A program made the position numbers and the translations under genes. From Opitutia bacterium (GTDB lineage: Bacteria; Verrucomicrobiota; Verrucomicrobiia; Opitutales; Opitutaceae): a stretch of DNA of 64,000 nt. The notes below the pieces were generated by a model. That model had not been told where the DNA came from, did not search any database, and worked only from the letters and a program-made list of their open reading frames with translations. How positions within the stretch are numbered: position 1 is the first letter of the stretch; the number at the start of each line of letters is the position of its first letter. The DNA lies in assembly GCA_016187925.1 (NCBI GenBank), contig JACPIS010000025.1, forward strand, positions 62,001 to 126,000, written 5' to 3'. Positions 37,394 through 44,670 of this stretch are shown one piece after another.

Positions 37394-37629
37394 CGTCCAA
37401 TGAGTTTTCTGACTTCCGCCATCGCCTGTTCACCCGGTATGAGCTTCACCTTGCCTTCTTCGATCTCCTTCAGTCGGCGCATTGCGGTGTCGCCCCAGGC
37501 CTTCTCGATGGCGGGGTCGAGGTCCTTGGCGGAGTCGGCGATGAGTTGCTCGATCAGCTCGGCGCGCTCCCCGTAGGGCAGCTGGCGGGCCTCCTCGACG
37601 ATTTCACTGACCTTGCGCTTGCGCGGCAT
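37390..37629 (-). CDS. Addiction-module antitoxin (TIGR02574-like)
   Basis: A 79-aa partner of the toxin, with ARQLPYGERAELIEQLIADS, AWGDTAMRRLKEIEEGKVKLIPGEQAMAEVRK. This matches the putative addiction module component family. The ATG at 37629 is chosen; the frame extends 19 codons upstream without a good start. The start of the toxin overlaps its stop, a classic coupled arrangement. Confidence 0.85.
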   Translation of the reverse strand: MPRKRKVSEIVEEARQLPYGERAELIEQLIADSAKDLDPAIEKAWGDTAMRRLKEIEEGKVKLIPGEQAMAEVRKLIGR

Positions 37630-37690
37630 GGGGGAAATGAAGCCGGCGGATGGGGAAAGGTCAAACCTCGGAAGTGAAACACTCATCCGG

Positions 37691-37891
37691 TTTTAACCAC
37701 TAATGCTTCGCCTAACGGCTGCGCTTGATAATCCCCTCCGCCTAATCGGCTCCGGATTGGGTTCCGGGCAGCGGCTGATCGCCGCTGGAGAAATCAGCCG
37801 GCGATTAGCCGGCCCCCGAAGCGCCCGGGCGAAGCCGATCAGGCGTAGCTGCACCAAGTGGCAGAGCCGTTAGGCGGAGCATCAGTGGTTA
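37691..37891. repeat. MITE-like element, complete copy
   Basis: About 200 bp with 28-bp terminal inverted repeats (left TTAACCACTAATGCTTCGCC, right GGCGGAGCATCAGTGGTTAA, two mismatches) and internal CCGCCTAATCGGC and GCCGGCGATTAGCCGGC palindromes. ATCCGG at 37685-37690 and again at 37892-37897 may be a target-site duplication. No ORF inside. Confidence 0.7.
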
Positions 37892-37913
37892 ATCCGGATC
37901 GATGATTCTTAGG

Positions 37914-38111
37914 CTACTTGATCCGGTTTTCGCCCTTGGGGGTGAGGGCGTAGAGCTTTTCGGAACGGCGATGCTCGATGAGACCTTCCTTGATCCAGGC
38001 AGTCAGCTGCTTCTTGTCCACGGTGCGGGCATGGCTCTCGGGAATCGTGCCGAGGGAGCCCATGAACAGGGTCCGCAGTTGGAAGGCTTGGGGGGATTTG
38101 GAGAGGGGCAT
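37914..38111 (-). CDS. Small winged-helix-like protein (intact copy)
   Basis: A 65-aa basic protein: MPLSKSPQAFQLRTLFMGSL, then VDKKQLTAWIKEGLIEHRRSEKLYALTPKG. The last part resembles the wing of a mini winged-helix (helix, then two strands with YALTPKG). A frameshifted, insertion-bearing duplicate is 1.2 kb away. Possibly DNA-binding, but no confirmed family. Confidence 0.55.
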   Translation of the reverse strand: MPLSKSPQAFQLRTLFMGSLGTIPESHARTVDKKQLTAWIKEGLIEHRRSEKLYALTPKGENRIK

Positions 38112-38132
38112 GGATGGGAGGCAGAATTATTG

Positions 38133-38235
38133 ACCACGGATTACGCGGATAGCACGGATGGATACCCGAGATGGCGTGACTTGTCAGCCGTAGCCTTGGC
38201 GAGGGCTGATCCGTGTCATCCGTGAAATCCGTGGT
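38133..38235. repeat. CCACGGATTTCACGGAT palindrome, copy 2
   Basis: Left arm ACCACGGATTACGCGGATAG and right arm ending CATCCGTGAAATCCGTGGT, inverted copies of about 27 bp with a 49-bp loop that itself includes GTAGCCTTGGCGAGGGC. Downstream of the small gene at 37914. Confidence 0.8.
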
Positions 38236-38340
38236 GAAGAACCGGCATTAAGTGCGGAGCGCAGCGCGGTTGAGGGTGAGTCAGAGAACTGACGACTTCC
38301 GCTGGACACGCGCTAAAATATCAACACCCGCAGTCTGATC

Positions 38341-38458
38341 TCTTCTGGCCGCCTCCGAAATGCACCCCGATGCGAAGATCGTGACGCTCGACGTGCGCGA
38401 CTTCGGAATCTACCGTCGCTTCCGCAACGAGACGCGGCCGCTGATTTGTCCGCGATAA
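38341..38458 (+). pseudogene. C-terminal remnant of a VapC-type PIN toxin
   Basis: An open stretch encodes LLAASEMHPDAKIVTLDVRDFGIYRRF and ends NETRPLICPR then stop. The VTLDVRDFxxYRR pattern is the final strand-helix of PIN-domain VapC toxins with its conserved acidic residue. An upstream in-frame stop (about 38337) and no N-terminal half show truncation. It is the rest of the 396-bp gap before the BRCT gene. Confidence 0.65.
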
Positions 38459-38507
38459 TTAGCGACGCGTCGGATTTTACTAATAGAATCTAACTCACGC
38501 TATCCTC

Positions 38508-39161
38508 ATGAACATTCCAGATGATAAAACTTCTGCATTCGTCTACGGGCTCTGTGCTGGTCTGAACTTGGATCGCAAAATTACTGAAGCTGAGGCTAGA
38601 GCCTTTCTCGAACTTCTGCGCCATGAATCTGCCCTGCTTGAGTCGAGTGTTCTGGCGGAGCAAAAATCGGCGCTCCAAAAACTGCTTAAAAAGAAAGAGC
38701 TTTATCGAAGTGATGCTGAAAGGGCGGCGGATGTTGTATTTTCGATTCTGGGGACGTCCAAGAAGGAGCAGGATGCTGCTTATGCTCCCCAACTACAGTT
38801 TGACGATTTGGCGCCCGAAGAAATCGACTTCGCCAGAGCTCAGATGGTTTTTACTGGCGAATTTAATATCGGCCGACACATAGCCGAAGAAATCGCGGCA
38901 TCACTCGGAGCTGAATTGCTAGCTTCGACCAGACTGGAAGCTGATTACGTTGTAGTCGGCAGCATCCCTTCGCCAGCATGGAAATTTGGCAATTACGGCA
39001 CAAAGGTTATGAAAGCACTTGAGTTGAAGCAGCGAGGATTGCCCGTGAAGATTATCTCGGAGGATGCGTATTGCGCCCAAGTGCCGACCCACGTGTTAGA
39101 CACCATGCTTAAATCCGCGCCTTCCCTCAGAGTGGAGGGATTCCAAATAATAAGGGCCTAA
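38508..39161 (+). CDS. Stand-alone BRCT-domain protein
   Basis: A 217-aa protein. The N-terminal 100 residues are helical and unrecognised. From about residue 108 there is a BRCT domain: AQMVFTGEFNIGRHIAEEIAASLGAELLAST, ADYVVVGSIPSPAWKFGNYGTKVMKALEL and VKIISEDAYCAQV, close to the BRCT of NAD-dependent DNA ligase and DinG-like proteins. The base composition is clearly lower in GC than the flanking genes, so it is likely acquired. It may bind DNA ends or phosphopeptides. Confidence 0.75.
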   Translation: MNIPDDKTSAFVYGLCAGLNLDRKITEAEARAFLELLRHESALLESSVLAEQKSALQKLLKKKELYRSDAERAADVVFSILGTSKKEQDAAYAPQLQFDDLAPEEIDFARAQMVFTGEFNIGRHIAEEIAASLGAELLASTRLEADYVVVGSIPSPAWKFGNYGTKVMKALELKQRGLPVKIISEDAYCAQVPTHVLDTMLKSAPSLRVEGFQIIRA

Positions 39162-39166
39162 AGGTC

Positions 39167-41191
39167 TCACCACCCGTAGCTGCGCTTGATTTTCAGCTCA
39201 TCATACAAGCTGTCGGGCAGCTCCATGATGAAGCGTGATGGCGCGAGCATCATGCCGCCGGGGCCGGGGCGGGAGGCGACGCGGGGATAACTGAGGTAGA
39301 GTTCGTTCTTGGCGCGGGTGACGGCGACGTAGAAGAGGCGGCGCTCTTCCTCGAAGTCGCCGCTCTCGATCGTGCGGTAGCCGGGGAACTGGCCTTCGGC
39401 GGCGCCGATGAGGAAGACGACATCGTATTCGAGGCCCTTGGCCTGATGAATCGTGGTGAGCTTGATCGACTCGGTGTCGGGGTGGATCTCGCGCTCGCTG
39501 GTCTCGCCGTTGAGGAGCATGATCTGGGCGAGGAAGTCGGACATCTGCGTGAACTGCCCGGCGAAGCCGATGAGGCCCTTCAGTTCCTCGAGGCGGTCGA
39601 GGTAGTCAGCGTATTCGCCCTTCATGTAGTCGCCGTACCAGCCGTCGATGGCGACGGCGACGGCGTCGGAGGGCTTGCTGTCGTTCATCGCGTCGTAGAC
39701 CTGCTTGAGCGAGGCGCAGAAGTTGGGCCAGTCGGCCTTGGCGTCCTTGGCGACCTTGCTGAGCACGTCGTCGGTGGCGAGGGCGTCGACGAAGTTCTGC
39801 TGCATGAGCCGGGCGTGGTCGAGGGCGGCGGCGTAGATCTTGGCGGCGCCCTTCTCGCCGACCTTGGGCAGGAGGATGGCGATGCGGTGCCACGCCGAGG
39901 TGTTGGCGGGGTTGTAGACGAAGTTGAGCACGGCGATGAGGTCGCGCACGTGCTGGCGCTCGAAGAACTTCACGCCGCTGGTGATGGTGTAGGAAATGCC
40001 GGCGCGGGTGAGGGCGAGCTGCATCTCGAGGGCGAGGAAGTGCGAGCGGTAGAGCACGGCGATCTCGTTGGGCGAGACGCCCTCGTCCTCGATGAGGGAC
40101 TGGATGCGCTTGAGCACGAAGGCGGCCTGCTCGCGGTCGTCCATGGCCTGGATGAGGGCGGGTTTCTGGCCGTGCTTGCGGGCGGCGCGCAGCTCCTTGT
40201 CGAAGTGGCGGCCCTTGGGCTGGGCGTTGAGCACGCCGTTGGCGAAGGCGAGGATCTCGGGCGTCGAGCGGTAGTTGGTCTCGATGCGGTGGATGACCGT
40301 GCCCGGGTGCCGCGCGGGGAACGACATGATGTTCTCGAAATCCGCGCCGCGCCACGAGTAGATGCACTGCGCGTCGTCGCCCACGGCCATGACGCGGTGG
40401 TGCTGCGCGAGCCGGTCGACGATCTGGGCCTGGATGGTGTTGGTGTCCTGGTACTCGTCGACGAGCACGTGGCGGAAGCGGTGGTTGAAATACTGGGCGA
40501 CGTCGGGCGCGTCGGTGAGGAGCTTGAGCCAGAGCTCGAGCAAGTCGTCGTAGTCGGCGACCTTGTCCTCGCGCTTCTTCTTCTCGTAGGCGGCGGCGAA
40601 GGCCGGGAAACGGCCCGCGATCTCGGTGTATTGGGGGAAGTTCTTCGCGACGGTGTCGGCGAGGGAGAGCTGGGTGTTGCGCGCGAGGGAGAGGACGCTG
40701 AAGAGCGGGCCGGGGCGCGGGTTGGTCTTCTCCTTGAAGAAGGTCTTGTCCACGGACTCGACGGCCTGCTTGAGCAGGGACTCGGACTCGTCGGCGTCGA
40801 GGATAGTGAAGTTGCGCGGCAGGCCGATGGCCTCGCCGTAGATGCGCAGGGCGCGGTTGCCGATGGAGTGGAAGGTGCCGCCCCAGAAGCGGCCGGGCTC
40901 GTAGCCGGTGAGGTCCTGCACGCGGTGGAGCATCTCCTTGGCGGCCTTGTTGGTGAAAGTGAGCAGGAGAATCTCGCCCGGCTTCACGCCCTGGGAGAGG
41001 AGGTAGGCGACGCGGTAGGTGAGCGTGCGGGTTTTGCCCGAGCCGGCGCCGGCCAGCACGAGCAGCGGGCCGGGCGGCGCGGTGACGGCGGCGAACTGCT
41101 CGTCGTTGAGGAGCGCGCGGAAATCGATCGGCGGGATGGCCGATCCGTGGGTATCCGCAGCAGGGGAGGAGCCTAGGTCGAAATCGGGCAT
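39167..41191 (-). CDS. UvrD/PcrA-type ATP-dependent DNA helicase
   Basis: A 674-aa SF1A helicase. Walker A is LAGAGSGKTRTL, motif Ia LLLTFTNKAAKEM, motif II VDEYQDTN, motif III AVGDDAQCIYSWRGAD, motif IV ETNYRSTPEIL, motif V TIHQAKGLEYDVVFLIG and motif VI EEERRLFYVAVTRAKNEL. It unwinds DNA 3' to 5' in repair. It lacks the long C-terminal tail of classical UvrD, as in many small PcrA-like members. Confidence 0.95.
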   Translation of the reverse strand: MPDFDLGSSPAADTHGSAIPPIDFRALLNDEQFAAVTAPPGPLLVLAGAGSGKTRTLTYRVAYLLSQGVKPGEILLLTFTNKAAKEMLHRVQDLTGYEPGRFWGGTFHSIGNRALRIYGEAIGLPRNFTILDADESESLLKQAVESVDKTFFKEKTNPRPGPLFSVLSLARNTQLSLADTVAKNFPQYTEIAGRFPAFAAAYEKKKREDKVADYDDLLELWLKLLTDAPDVAQYFNHRFRHVLVDEYQDTNTIQAQIVDRLAQHHRVMAVGDDAQCIYSWRGADFENIMSFPARHPGTVIHRIETNYRSTPEILAFANGVLNAQPKGRHFDKELRAARKHGQKPALIQAMDDREQAAFVLKRIQSLIEDEGVSPNEIAVLYRSHFLALEMQLALTRAGISYTITSGVKFFERQHVRDLIAVLNFVYNPANTSAWHRIAILLPKVGEKGAAKIYAAALDHARLMQQNFVDALATDDVLSKVAKDAKADWPNFCASLKQVYDAMNDSKPSDAVAVAIDGWYGDYMKGEYADYLDRLEELKGLIGFAGQFTQMSDFLAQIMLLNGETSEREIHPDTESIKLTTIHQAKGLEYDVVFLIGAAEGQFPGYRTIESGDFEEERRLFYVAVTRAKNELYLSYPRVASRPGPGGMMLAPSRFIMELPDSLYDELKIKRSYGW

Positions 41192-41418
41192 GGTGTGTCA
41201 GCCTTCGCCAAGGCTACGGCCGATTCGTCCCGCGGCTGGGCCGCAGGCGAAAAAGTGGATCGGCGGGATGTGCGACGGGGCGTGGGCGTGGTCGGGTGGC
41301 AGCTCGAATTCCATGAAAGCGGAGAAGTCAGGAGCCAGAATCCAGAAACCGGAAGTGGCAAGACTTAGCCACGAAGAGGCGCGAGAAGGCGCAAAAACGG
41401 CGGCGGCGAGGCGGGCAG

Positions 41419-41501
41419 GTGGGAGGGGCTTTACGCCCCGACGGCTCTGCGCAATCGCGGCGTTGGAGGGTCTGACAGTCGGGGCGTAAAGCCCCTCCCA
41501 C
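41419..41501. repeat. REP-like palindrome (sister of the xdhB insert)
   Basis: Two perfectly inverted 24-nt arms (41419-41442, 41478-41501) with core GAGGGGCTTTACGCCCC. It lies in the 622-bp gap 41192-41813, which otherwise has GC-rich hairpins (CCCACGTCCCCGTGGGC at about 41608), a GAGCCCTACGAGCTCGAGC segment and no gene. Confidence 0.9.
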
Positions 41502-41743
41502 ATCCGGTGATGCGCGCAAGATGAGAGGCTCGACGCAAGGTCGAGCCCTACGAGCTCGAGCTGCGAGTTTTTCGTGTGTTTTCGCGCCTCTTTGTGGCGA
41601 GGATCGGTGGAGGGCCCACGTCCCCGTGGGCCGTGCGTCGAGCGTGCGGGCGCGGCGAAGGAAACGGCTCGTCCGGAGGACTCGCCCTACCGGGGAAACA
41701 AAAAGGCGCGACTTCGAGAGTCGCGCCCGGTGGATGACGATTG

Positions 41744-41813
41744 GGCAATGATCGGTGATCGATGGCCAATGCTCGTTGGTCGATGACCAATGCTCGTCGG
41801 CGATGACCGGTGC
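41744..41813. repeat. Tandem ~23-bp repeat next to frr
   Basis: Three degenerate units, CGATGGCCAATGCTCGTTGG, CGATGACCAATGCTCGTCGG and CGATGACCGGTGCTC, lie directly after the frr stop. Period about 23 bp. Confidence 0.55.
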
Positions 41814-42371
41814 TCACACCGTCATCAGCTCCTTCTCCTTGTGGGCGAGGGCGGTGTCGATGTCCTTGATGGACTTGTCCGTGGCAGTCTGGACGTCCTT
41901 CTCGAGACGCTTCTCGTCGTCTTCGGAGAGCTTGCCGTCCTTCTTCTGCTTCTTGGAGGCTTCCATGGCGTCGCGGCGGATGTGGCGGACGGAGACGCGG
42001 CCCTCCTCGGCGAGGCGGTGGGCGGTCTTCACGAACTCGACGCGGCGCTCCTTGGAGAGCTCGGGGAAAGGCATGCGGATGAGGTTGCCGTCGACGATGG
42101 GGTTGATGCCGATGTTGGCCAGCTGGAGGGCCTTTTCGATGGCGCGGGTCAGGCCCTTGTCCCAGGGCTGGATCTGGATCATGCGCGGGTCGGGCGTGGT
42201 GATGGCGGCGCAGCCCTTCAGCGGCATCATGGAGCCGTAGGCCTCGACCATGACGGACTCGACCATGGCGGGGGACGCCTTGCCGGTGTGGATGGTGGCG
42301 AACTCGTGGAGGGTGTGCTCGACGGCTTTTTTCATGCGGGCCGAGACGTCGTTGAGGATGGCGGAGGACAT
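41814..42371 (-). CDS. frr: Ribosome recycling factor
   Basis: A 185-aa RRF, the normal length. Recognised by ARMKKAVEHTLHEFATIHTGKASPAMVE, the central PLKGCAAITTPDPRMIQIQPWDKG, and NLIRMPFPELSKERRVEFVKTAHRLAEEGRVSVRHIRRDA, with a charged C-terminal helix. It splits post-termination ribosomes with EF-G. It follows pyrH, the conserved order. ATG at 42371. Confidence 0.98.
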   Translation of the reverse strand: MSSAILNDVSARMKKAVEHTLHEFATIHTGKASPAMVESVMVEAYGSMMPLKGCAAITTPDPRMIQIQPWDKGLTRAIEKALQLANIGINPIVDGNLIRMPFPELSKERRVEFVKTAHRLAEEGRVSVRHIRRDAMEASKKQKKDGKLSEDDEKRLEKDVQTATDKSIKDIDTALAHKEKELMTV

Positions 42372-42539
42372 GGCGGTTGGGGTTGAAAGTTGAGGGATGA
42401 GAGTTGAAAGATCAGCGCGGGAGTGGTCGAAAGTGGGGGCTGAGGCGGGGAAGACTACTTCTCTCAACGCTCAGCTCTCAACACTCAACTGCGCGGCAAA
42501 CGAATAGATCCTTCGCTGTGCTCAGGATGACCCTGCGGG
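42372..42539. repeat. Repeats in the pyrH-frr gap
   Basis: GTTGAAAGTTGAGGGATGAG is faced by an inverted CTCAGCTCTCAACACTCAAC copy, and AGATCCTTCGCTGTGCTCAG then GATGAC follows at about 42506-42532, a pattern known from many bacterial intergenic repeats. Confidence 0.6.
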
Positions 42540-43277
42540 TCAGTTACTGACGAGCGTGCCGACGTGCTCGCCGGAGATGGCCTTCTTGATGGCGTGGGGA
42601 TCCTCGAGGTTGAAGACGAGGATGGGCACGTTGTTGTCCATGCAGAGGGAGAACGCCGTCGAGTCCATGACGTTGAGGCGCTGCTTGAGGGCGTCGATGA
42701 AGGTGAGGTGGTCGTACTTGACCGCCTCGGGGTGCTTCTTCGGATCCTTGTCGTAGATGCCGTCGACCTTGGTGGCCTTCATGATGATGTCGGCGTGCAT
42801 CTCGGAGGCGCGGAGGGCGGCGGTGGTGTCGGTCGAGAAATACGGGTTGCCCGTGCCGGCGACGAAGATGACCACGCGGCCCTTTTCGAGGTGGCGGATG
42901 GCGCGGCGGAGGATGAACGGCTCCGCGATCTGGTTCATCGGGATGGCGGACTGCACGCGCGTGTTGACGCCCATTTTCTCGAGGCAATCCATGAGGGCCA
43001 GGCCGTTGATGACGGTGGCGAGCATGCCCATGTAGTCGCCGGTGGTGCGGTCGACGCCGCGCTTGGCGCCCTGCAGGCCGCGGAAGATGTTGCCGCCGCC
43101 GATGATGATGCACACCTGCACGCCGAGGTCGTGGATTTCCTTCACCTGCCCGCACATCCGCTCGAGGGTGACGGCGTCGATCGGCTCGGTCCCCTTGCCG
43201 CGCAGCACTTCGCCGCTGAGCTTGAGGATGATGCGTTTGAATTTCAGTTCCGGTTTGGCAGATGCCTTTGCGCCCAT
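42540..43277 (-). CDS. pyrH: UMP kinase
   Basis: A 245-aa uridylate kinase of the amino-acid kinase fold. Motifs: [17 protein letters not shown] (phosphate loop), [64 protein letters not shown] and [21 protein letters not shown]. It phosphorylates UMP to UDP. Located before frr, as in most bacteria. Confidence 0.98.
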   Translation of the reverse strand: MGAKASAKPELKFKRIILKLSGEVLRGKGTEPIDAVTLERMCGQVKEIHDLGVQVCIIIGGGNIFRGLQGAKRGVDRTTGDYMGMLATVINGLALMDCLEKMGVNTRVQSAIPMNQIAEPFILRRAIRHLEKGRVVIFVAGTGNPYFSTDTTAALRASEMHADIIMKATKVDGIYDKDPKKHPEAVKYDHLTFIDALKQRLNVMDSTAFSLCMDNNVPILVFNLEDPHAIKKAISGEHVGTLVSN

Positions 43278-43409
43278 GAAGGGCGATGAAACCGGCGCGC
43301 GAAAGCCGCGTCAATGGCGGAGATGTTTTCGGGACGGGAAGTGCCGTAAAACACCGGTGATTTCCGCCCTTGACCCCTCCGGCGGCGGGGGCTTCCTTCG
43401 GCCGCTTGG

Positions 43410-43483
43410 TGCCTGATGGTGTAATGGTAGCACAGGCGACTTTGACTCGCCTAGTCCTGGTTCGAATCCAGGTCGGGCAGCCA
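43410..43483 (+). tRNA. tRNA-Gln (UUG)
   Basis: Acceptor arms TGCCTGA and TCGGGCA pair (one G-U), the anticodon stem GGCGA/TCGCC encloses the loop CTTTGAC giving anticodon TTG, and the T arm CCTGG-TTCGAAT-CCAGG is perfect. CCA is encoded. The last bases overlap the left copy of a 49-bp direct repeat. Confidence 0.95.
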
Positions 43484-43522
43484 TTCGACGCGCCGCCCAA
43501 GCGCGGCTTGCTCATGGCAGGC
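43474..43522 (+). repeat. Left copy of 49-bp direct repeat (candidate attL)
   Basis: Begins CGGGCAGCCATTCGACGCGC inside the tRNA-Gln 3' end and ends GGCTTGCTCATGGCAGGC. An identical stretch lies at 62111-62159 in the same orientation. It does not overlap any gene other than the tRNA. Confidence 0.8.
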
Positions 43523-43762
43523 CATTTTGATCCTCGATGGACCTAGAATGTGACGACGCTGCACATGGCGCGTCGAATGCCCTGAGCCAGTCGAAGGGCT
43601 TTCGTTCTGGACCTCGCCCGTGACGAGCCGGTCGAATATCTGCCATAAACCTTGAGCTTGCCGCCTCACGTTTCGGTCGCTCTCGTGTCCTGATCGGGTC
43701 GCCAAATGTCATCCATGCCCGATCTGCATCCCGCAATTGCTTGTCCGGATCCGTGCCCCGGG

Positions 43763-44047
43763 ATGCTGCGGGTCTACATCCTGCAGTCAGCCGACGGCAC
43801 CTACTATGTCGGCCAAACCCGCGACCTTTGCGAACGCTTGCGCAAACATCGACTGGGCCTCGGCAGCAAGCATACCCATGATCACGCCGCCCCACGGTTG
43901 GTCTACGCCGAGTTACACAGCGATTTGACCACCGCAATCCAACGGGAACGTCAGCTCAAGGGCTGGTCACGCGCCAAGAAAGCCGCGCTGATTCGCAGTG
44001 ATCCCCGCACGCTCAAGGCGCTTAAGCCCGCATTTCCTGGTCAGTGA
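43763..44047 (+). CDS. GIY-YIG domain endonuclease-like protein
   Basis: A 94-aa protein of the small UPF0213/YhbQ-like GIY-YIG group: RVYILQSADGTYYVGQTRDLCERLRKHRLGLG, with the GIY-equivalent YIL and YVG, and later ERQLKGWSRAKKAALI. The catalytic Arg region is present (RLRKHR), the usual C-terminal Glu is plausible. The ATG at 43763 fits the family's usual length; the frame extends 19 codons upstream. It is the first gene inside the island. Confidence 0.85.
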   Translation: MLRVYILQSADGTYYVGQTRDLCERLRKHRLGLGSKHTHDHAAPRLVYAELHSDLTTAIQRERQLKGWSRAKKAALIRSDPRTLKALKPAFPGQ

Positions 44048-44170
44048 GCGGGATGGTCACGACGTGTTTGTGGCCGTCGGGCATGCCCATGATGCAGTAG
44101 GCTATTCCCGTCTGGTGGCATTCTCCGAATGCACAGGATAAATCTTGAGCAATCCAATCTCGTTCTAACC
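44020..44170 (-). other. Possible truncated Cys-rich ORF
   Basis: On the minus strand an open frame ends CAFGECHQTGIAYCIMGMPD then GHKHVVTIPLTDQEMRA and a stop that overlaps the GIY-YIG gene by 28 bp. The Cys/His-rich peptide looks protein-like, but no ATG or GTG start is present before the frame becomes nonsense-like. It follows the exported metal-operon gene and may be its decayed neighbour. Confidence 0.3.
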
Positions 44171-44217
44171 CGCTGTGGCTTCGAAATGCGGAAGCTGGTG
44201 GAAGGTGAAAGTATCGG

Positions 44218-44658
44218 TCAATGTCCCTCGCAGATGCACGCGTATTCCGCGCGCTTGCACTCGCCGCATTGCTCCAGGTTGAAATCAATGCGAAAGTTTT
44301 TGGGTTTCGCCTCGGGCTTCTCACGCACCTGGACAACCACACGATACGGCTCGCCAGCCGGCAGCGCGGACTTGGATACAAAGCCCGTTGTGGTCTTCTC
44401 CATTTCAATGGGAGTCCGCCCTCCTTTGGGCTCGGCTGAGACCGAGACCACTTGCGCAGCAGGCGCAACCGGCTTGAGGGCGGCATCGTAAAAGGAAACC
44501 TCCACCTTCCGGTCGGCGTTGACAAAGAATTCCGCTTGCTGCGGTTCGGCATCGAGCAGACGGCCACCCTTGGGTCCACCAACGATCTTTTCCACTGCGA
44601 TTGATGAAACGACGCTGCACAGGACAGCGGCGGCTAAGAGGACGGATTTTGTTTTCAT
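44218..44658 (-). CDS. Exported small protein of metal-efflux operon
   Basis: A 146-aa protein with a signal peptide (KSVLLAAAVLCSVVSSIA). The mature part has GGPKGGRLLDAEPQQAEFFV and a KVEVSFYDAALKPVAP segment, like small beta-sandwich proteins that accompany CzcB-type adaptors. The C-terminus CGECKRAEYACICEGH has a CxxC and CxC pair suited to metal binding. It is 12 bp downstream of the RND pump gene and last in the operon. Probably a periplasmic metal-binding accessory; not proven. Confidence 0.6.
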   Translation of the reverse strand: MKTKSVLLAAAVLCSVVSSIAVEKIVGGPKGGRLLDAEPQQAEFFVNADRKVEVSFYDAALKPVAPAAQVVSVSAEPKGGRTPIEMEKTTTGFVSKSALPAGEPYRVVVQVREKPEAKPKNFRIDFNLEQCGECKRAEYACICEGH

Positions 44659-44670
44659 GGGAATCATGGG

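Noticed and set aside
36077..38250. CRISPR-like repeats
   Set aside because: Repeats are inverted palindromes of different families with no regular spacer units and no cas genes nearby.
43451..43705. Minus-strand ORF reading through tRNA-Gln with WLPDLDSNQD
   Set aside because: Typical artefact of translating a tRNA complement.
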